Positions 31,878 through 31,927 of a DNA stretch of 31,927 bases are shown here, one piece after another (within the stretch, counting starts at the first letter, position 1; every line of letters begins with the position of its first letter). The DNA lies in the NCBI GenBank assembly GCA_041686955.1, contig JAWLCV010000048.1, forward strand, positions 1-31,927, given 5' to 3'. The notes under the pieces were generated by a model, which saw only the letters and a list, made by a program, of their open reading frames with translations, did not search any database and was not told the DNA's origin. Position numbers and translations under genes: made by a program. The DNA comes from UBA7803 sp041686955 (GTDB lineage: Bacteria > Pseudomonadota > Gammaproteobacteria > Pseudomonadales > Azotimanducaceae).

Positions 31878-31927
31878 ATGATCGAGAAACGACGATGGCT
31901 AACGGCGCTCGCCGCCGCCGGCGCGCT
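31878..31927 (+). CDS. Start of an exported protein, cut by the window end
   Basis: ATG 31878 follows GAGGTAAGAGAG and opens a frame reading MIEKRRWLTALAAAGA up to the window edge. This is the basic and then hydrophobic start of a signal peptide. Too little is present to name a family. Confidence 0.6.
   Translation, partial: MIEKRRWLTALAAAGA

Noticed and set aside
1..31927. tRNA, rRNA, prophage or insertion-sequence genes
   Set aside because: No tRNA-like cloverleaf, rRNA segment, transposase, integrase or phage protein was recognised on either strand.

Overview
The window looks like chromosomal sequence from a high-GC gammaproteobacterium. The evidence is a very high GC content and gene groups typical of that class: a ydbH-ynbE-ydbL type operon, a YhcB/ZapG-like protein, a PA2779-PA2778 type pair and an oligopeptidase A (PrlC) homologue. 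A FkbO/Hyg5/XanB2-type chorismate-processing enzyme also fits Xanthomonadales, Chromatiales or Ectothiorhodospiraceae-like lineages, but the genus cannot be fixed from the sequence. It is a draft or metagenome scaffold, since two runs of exactly 100 N occur (7249-7348 and 23219-23318). Both gaps are flanked by the same sequence on each side, so they are probably artificial joins between overlapping contigs.

Layout. 1-5559: an FAD amine/amino-acid oxidoreductase, a lipoprotein-like YtcJ-type amidohydrolase, a metallophosphoesterase and a CaiB-type CoA-transferase. The CoA-transferase is translationally coupled to an NAD-type malic enzyme (5559-7229). 7446-12511: an M48 metalloprotease lipoprotein, then a reverse-strand EmrA/EmrB-like efflux pair, divergent from an MFS anion/sugar-acid transporter. 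12676-17006: beta-carbonic anhydrase, DadA-like D-amino-acid dehydrogenase, O-acetylhomoserine sulfhydrylase and a YheT-like hydrolase. 17144-19625: a cytochrome b561-like protein, a membrane-anchored LuxR-type HTH protein, the chorismate enzyme and a small exported protein. 19612-23195: a reverse-strand YhcB-like gene divergent from ydbH-ynbE-ydbL, which in E. coli bridges the inner and outer membranes. 23488-26673: an SLC13/TrkA-C transporter and the PA2779/PA2778 pair. 26686-29008: on the reverse strand, a SAM methyltransferase followed by a dynamin-like GTPase. 29160-31646: dodecin with a strong intrinsic terminator, then oligopeptidase A. A truncated exported protein starts at 31878.

The most unusual signal lies between genes. 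Three intergenic elements (14-118, 8240-8383, 12518-12630) share one architecture. Each has a left arm of four degenerate heptamers (CGCTATC type), then CGCAGGA, a partly conserved core, and a right arm of inverted heptamers (GATAGCG type). The arms pair over 31 positions. Each left arm begins 5-6 nt after a TGA, which is a real stop codon in two of the three cases. They look like a dispersed palindromic repeat family. A separate six-unit, 11-bp tandem repeat lies before the SLC13 gene.
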